From NCBI GenBank assembly GCA_022561255.1, contig JADFRO010000202.1, positions 1 through 5,956 on the forward strand: a stretch of DNA of 5,956 nt. Direction: 5' to 3'. This DNA comes from Planctomycetota bacterium. GTDB lineage: Bacteria; Planctomycetota; Phycisphaerae; UBA1845. Made by a program: the position numbers and the translations under genes. Positions 5,622 to 5,956 of the stretch are shown here, one piece after another (position 1 is the stretch's first letter; the number at the start of each line of letters is the position of its first letter). The notes under the pieces are model-generated. The model saw only the letters and a list, made by a program, of their open reading frames with translations, had not been told where the DNA came from and did not search any database.

Positions 5622-5717
5622 GTCCTGCGCTCCTAAGGCTATCTCCGATTCGCGGCTCCGTCACGGTCGCGGCTCTGCTTAGCCCCACCCATCAAATGGC
5701 GCGTGACGGAGCATTAG
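5583..5717 (+). repeat. dispersed repeat, right copy
   Basis: Same orientation as the copy at 160-274, but 20 bases longer between the modules. Its inverted arms GCTCCGTCACG (5655-5665) and CGTGACGGAGC (5702-5712) pair perfectly over 11 bp around a 36-base loop. The loop is almost identical to the left copy's and contains a smaller stem, GGCT/AGCC. Similarity ends after 5717. Confidence 0.75.
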
Positions 5718-5736
5718 ACGACTGCGTTTTGCGGCG

Positions 5737-5754
5737 ATTCGGTGGTCACCGAAT
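5737..5754. repeat. perfect inverted repeat ATTCGGTGGTCACCGAAT
   Basis: Arms of 8 bp are separated by GT. No T-run follows on either strand, so terminator function is unlikely. An operator-like protein site or a stray palindrome are both possible. It lies 81 bases before the lipoprotein start. Confidence 0.55.
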
Positions 5755-5813
5755 TCCCTGACGTCTCTTCGTTTGCCGCGCCGTTTTTACGTCTCGAATG
5801 CCGGACTCCAATT

Positions 5814-5822
5814 TGCTACAAT
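5814..5822 (+). promoter_or_regulatory. extended -10 promoter candidate for the lipoprotein gene
   Basis: TGCTACAAT is an extended -10 box (TGn plus TACAAT) ending 13 bases before the ATG at 5836. It predicts a leader of about six bases. No -35 match is visible at the usual distance. Confidence 0.4.
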
Positions 5823-5835
5823 CCCGCCCGAGAGC

Positions 5836-5956
5836 ATGGGCCGAAAAACTCGACAAGTCATTGCGGTTGCGGCGCTGGTTGTTGGCGGTTGCGCCCCGCA
5901 GGCGATGCGTGAGCTGCCGCCCGTACCGCTTCGCCCGCAGCCGACCTACCTCCGTG
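5836..5956 (+). CDS. putative lipoprotein, N-terminal part (cut by window end)
   Basis: Forty codons are visible before the window ends. Residues 1-7 (MGRKTRQ) are basic, residues 8-16 hydrophobic, and VGGC (16-19) fits a loose lipobox with Cys19 as the lipidated residue. The chain after it (APQAMRELPPVPLRPQP) is proline-rich, as is common for the linker of an outer-membrane or periplasmic lipoprotein. Gly at -2 is not the most usual lipobox residue. No Shine-Dalgarno precedes the ATG, consistent with the short leader predicted from the -10 box. The function cannot be judged from this fragment. Confidence 0.6.
   Translation, partial: MGRKTRQVIAVAALVVGGCAPQAMRELPPVPLRPQPTYLR

Larger units (their letters stand above)
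5496..5835. other. 340-bp gene-free region: repeats, palindrome, promoter
   Basis: No supported gene lies here. ORFs on both strands across 5452-5688 are accidental translations of the hairpin repeats. Positions 5718-5835 hold one palindrome and the promoter candidate of the lipoprotein gene. Confidence 0.6.

Noticed and set aside
5452..5688. ORFs on both strands over the hairpin cluster
   Set aside because: They translate palindromic repeats (RSLPHGSFALRR-like text), have no ribosome-binding sites and partly overlap the pilin gene.
5531..5717. CRISPR array
   Set aside because: Only two 34-bp units with a repeat-like spacer, the units are hairpins, and no cas gene is present.

Overview
This is a GC-rich bacterial window. 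It most likely comes from a planctomycete (Planctomycetota, possibly Phycisphaerae-like). That assignment is inference. It rests on the style of a small BFD-like [2Fe-2S] protein, a VKOR–DsbA fusion, an isolated Flp-type pilin, and dispersed GC-rich hairpin repeats whose accidental translations read '...HGRGSA', which I remember from planctomycete genomes. No rRNA, tRNA, CRISPR array, transposase or phage gene was seen.

Layout. Positions 1-429 are mostly non-coding: a possible tail of an upstream gene (1-81), a dispersed repeat copy (160-274), and a 27-codon minus-strand ORF with a strong Shine-Dalgarno (287-370). A secreted protein of unknown function with a C-terminal Ada-like zinc-binding module follows (430-1572, +). 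Convergent to it is a small BFD-like ferredoxin-type protein (1603-1887, -). Divergent from that is an alkaline-phosphatase-superfamily phosphodiesterase (1961-3633, +), split by a -1 frameshift near 2833. Convergent to it is a five-transmembrane VKOR fused to a DsbA-like thioredoxin domain (3658-5046, -). Divergent from that is a Flp/type IVb pilin (5307-5495, +). Positions 5496-5835 hold hairpin repeats, including a second copy of the left-hand dispersed repeat, and a palindrome. The window ends inside a putative lipoprotein gene (5836 to the edge, +).

The genes do not form an operon: strands alternate, and each gene appears to have its own promoter. Functional links are loose. The VKOR-DsbA fusion would make disulfides in exported proteins, and the secreted zinc-module protein, pilin and lipoprotein are all exported. 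I do not see a clear new multi-gene system. The most useful leads are the paired direct repeats with internal inverted repeats flanking the block, the overlooked micro-ORF, the frameshifted phosphodiesterase, and very short or absent 5' leaders on several genes.
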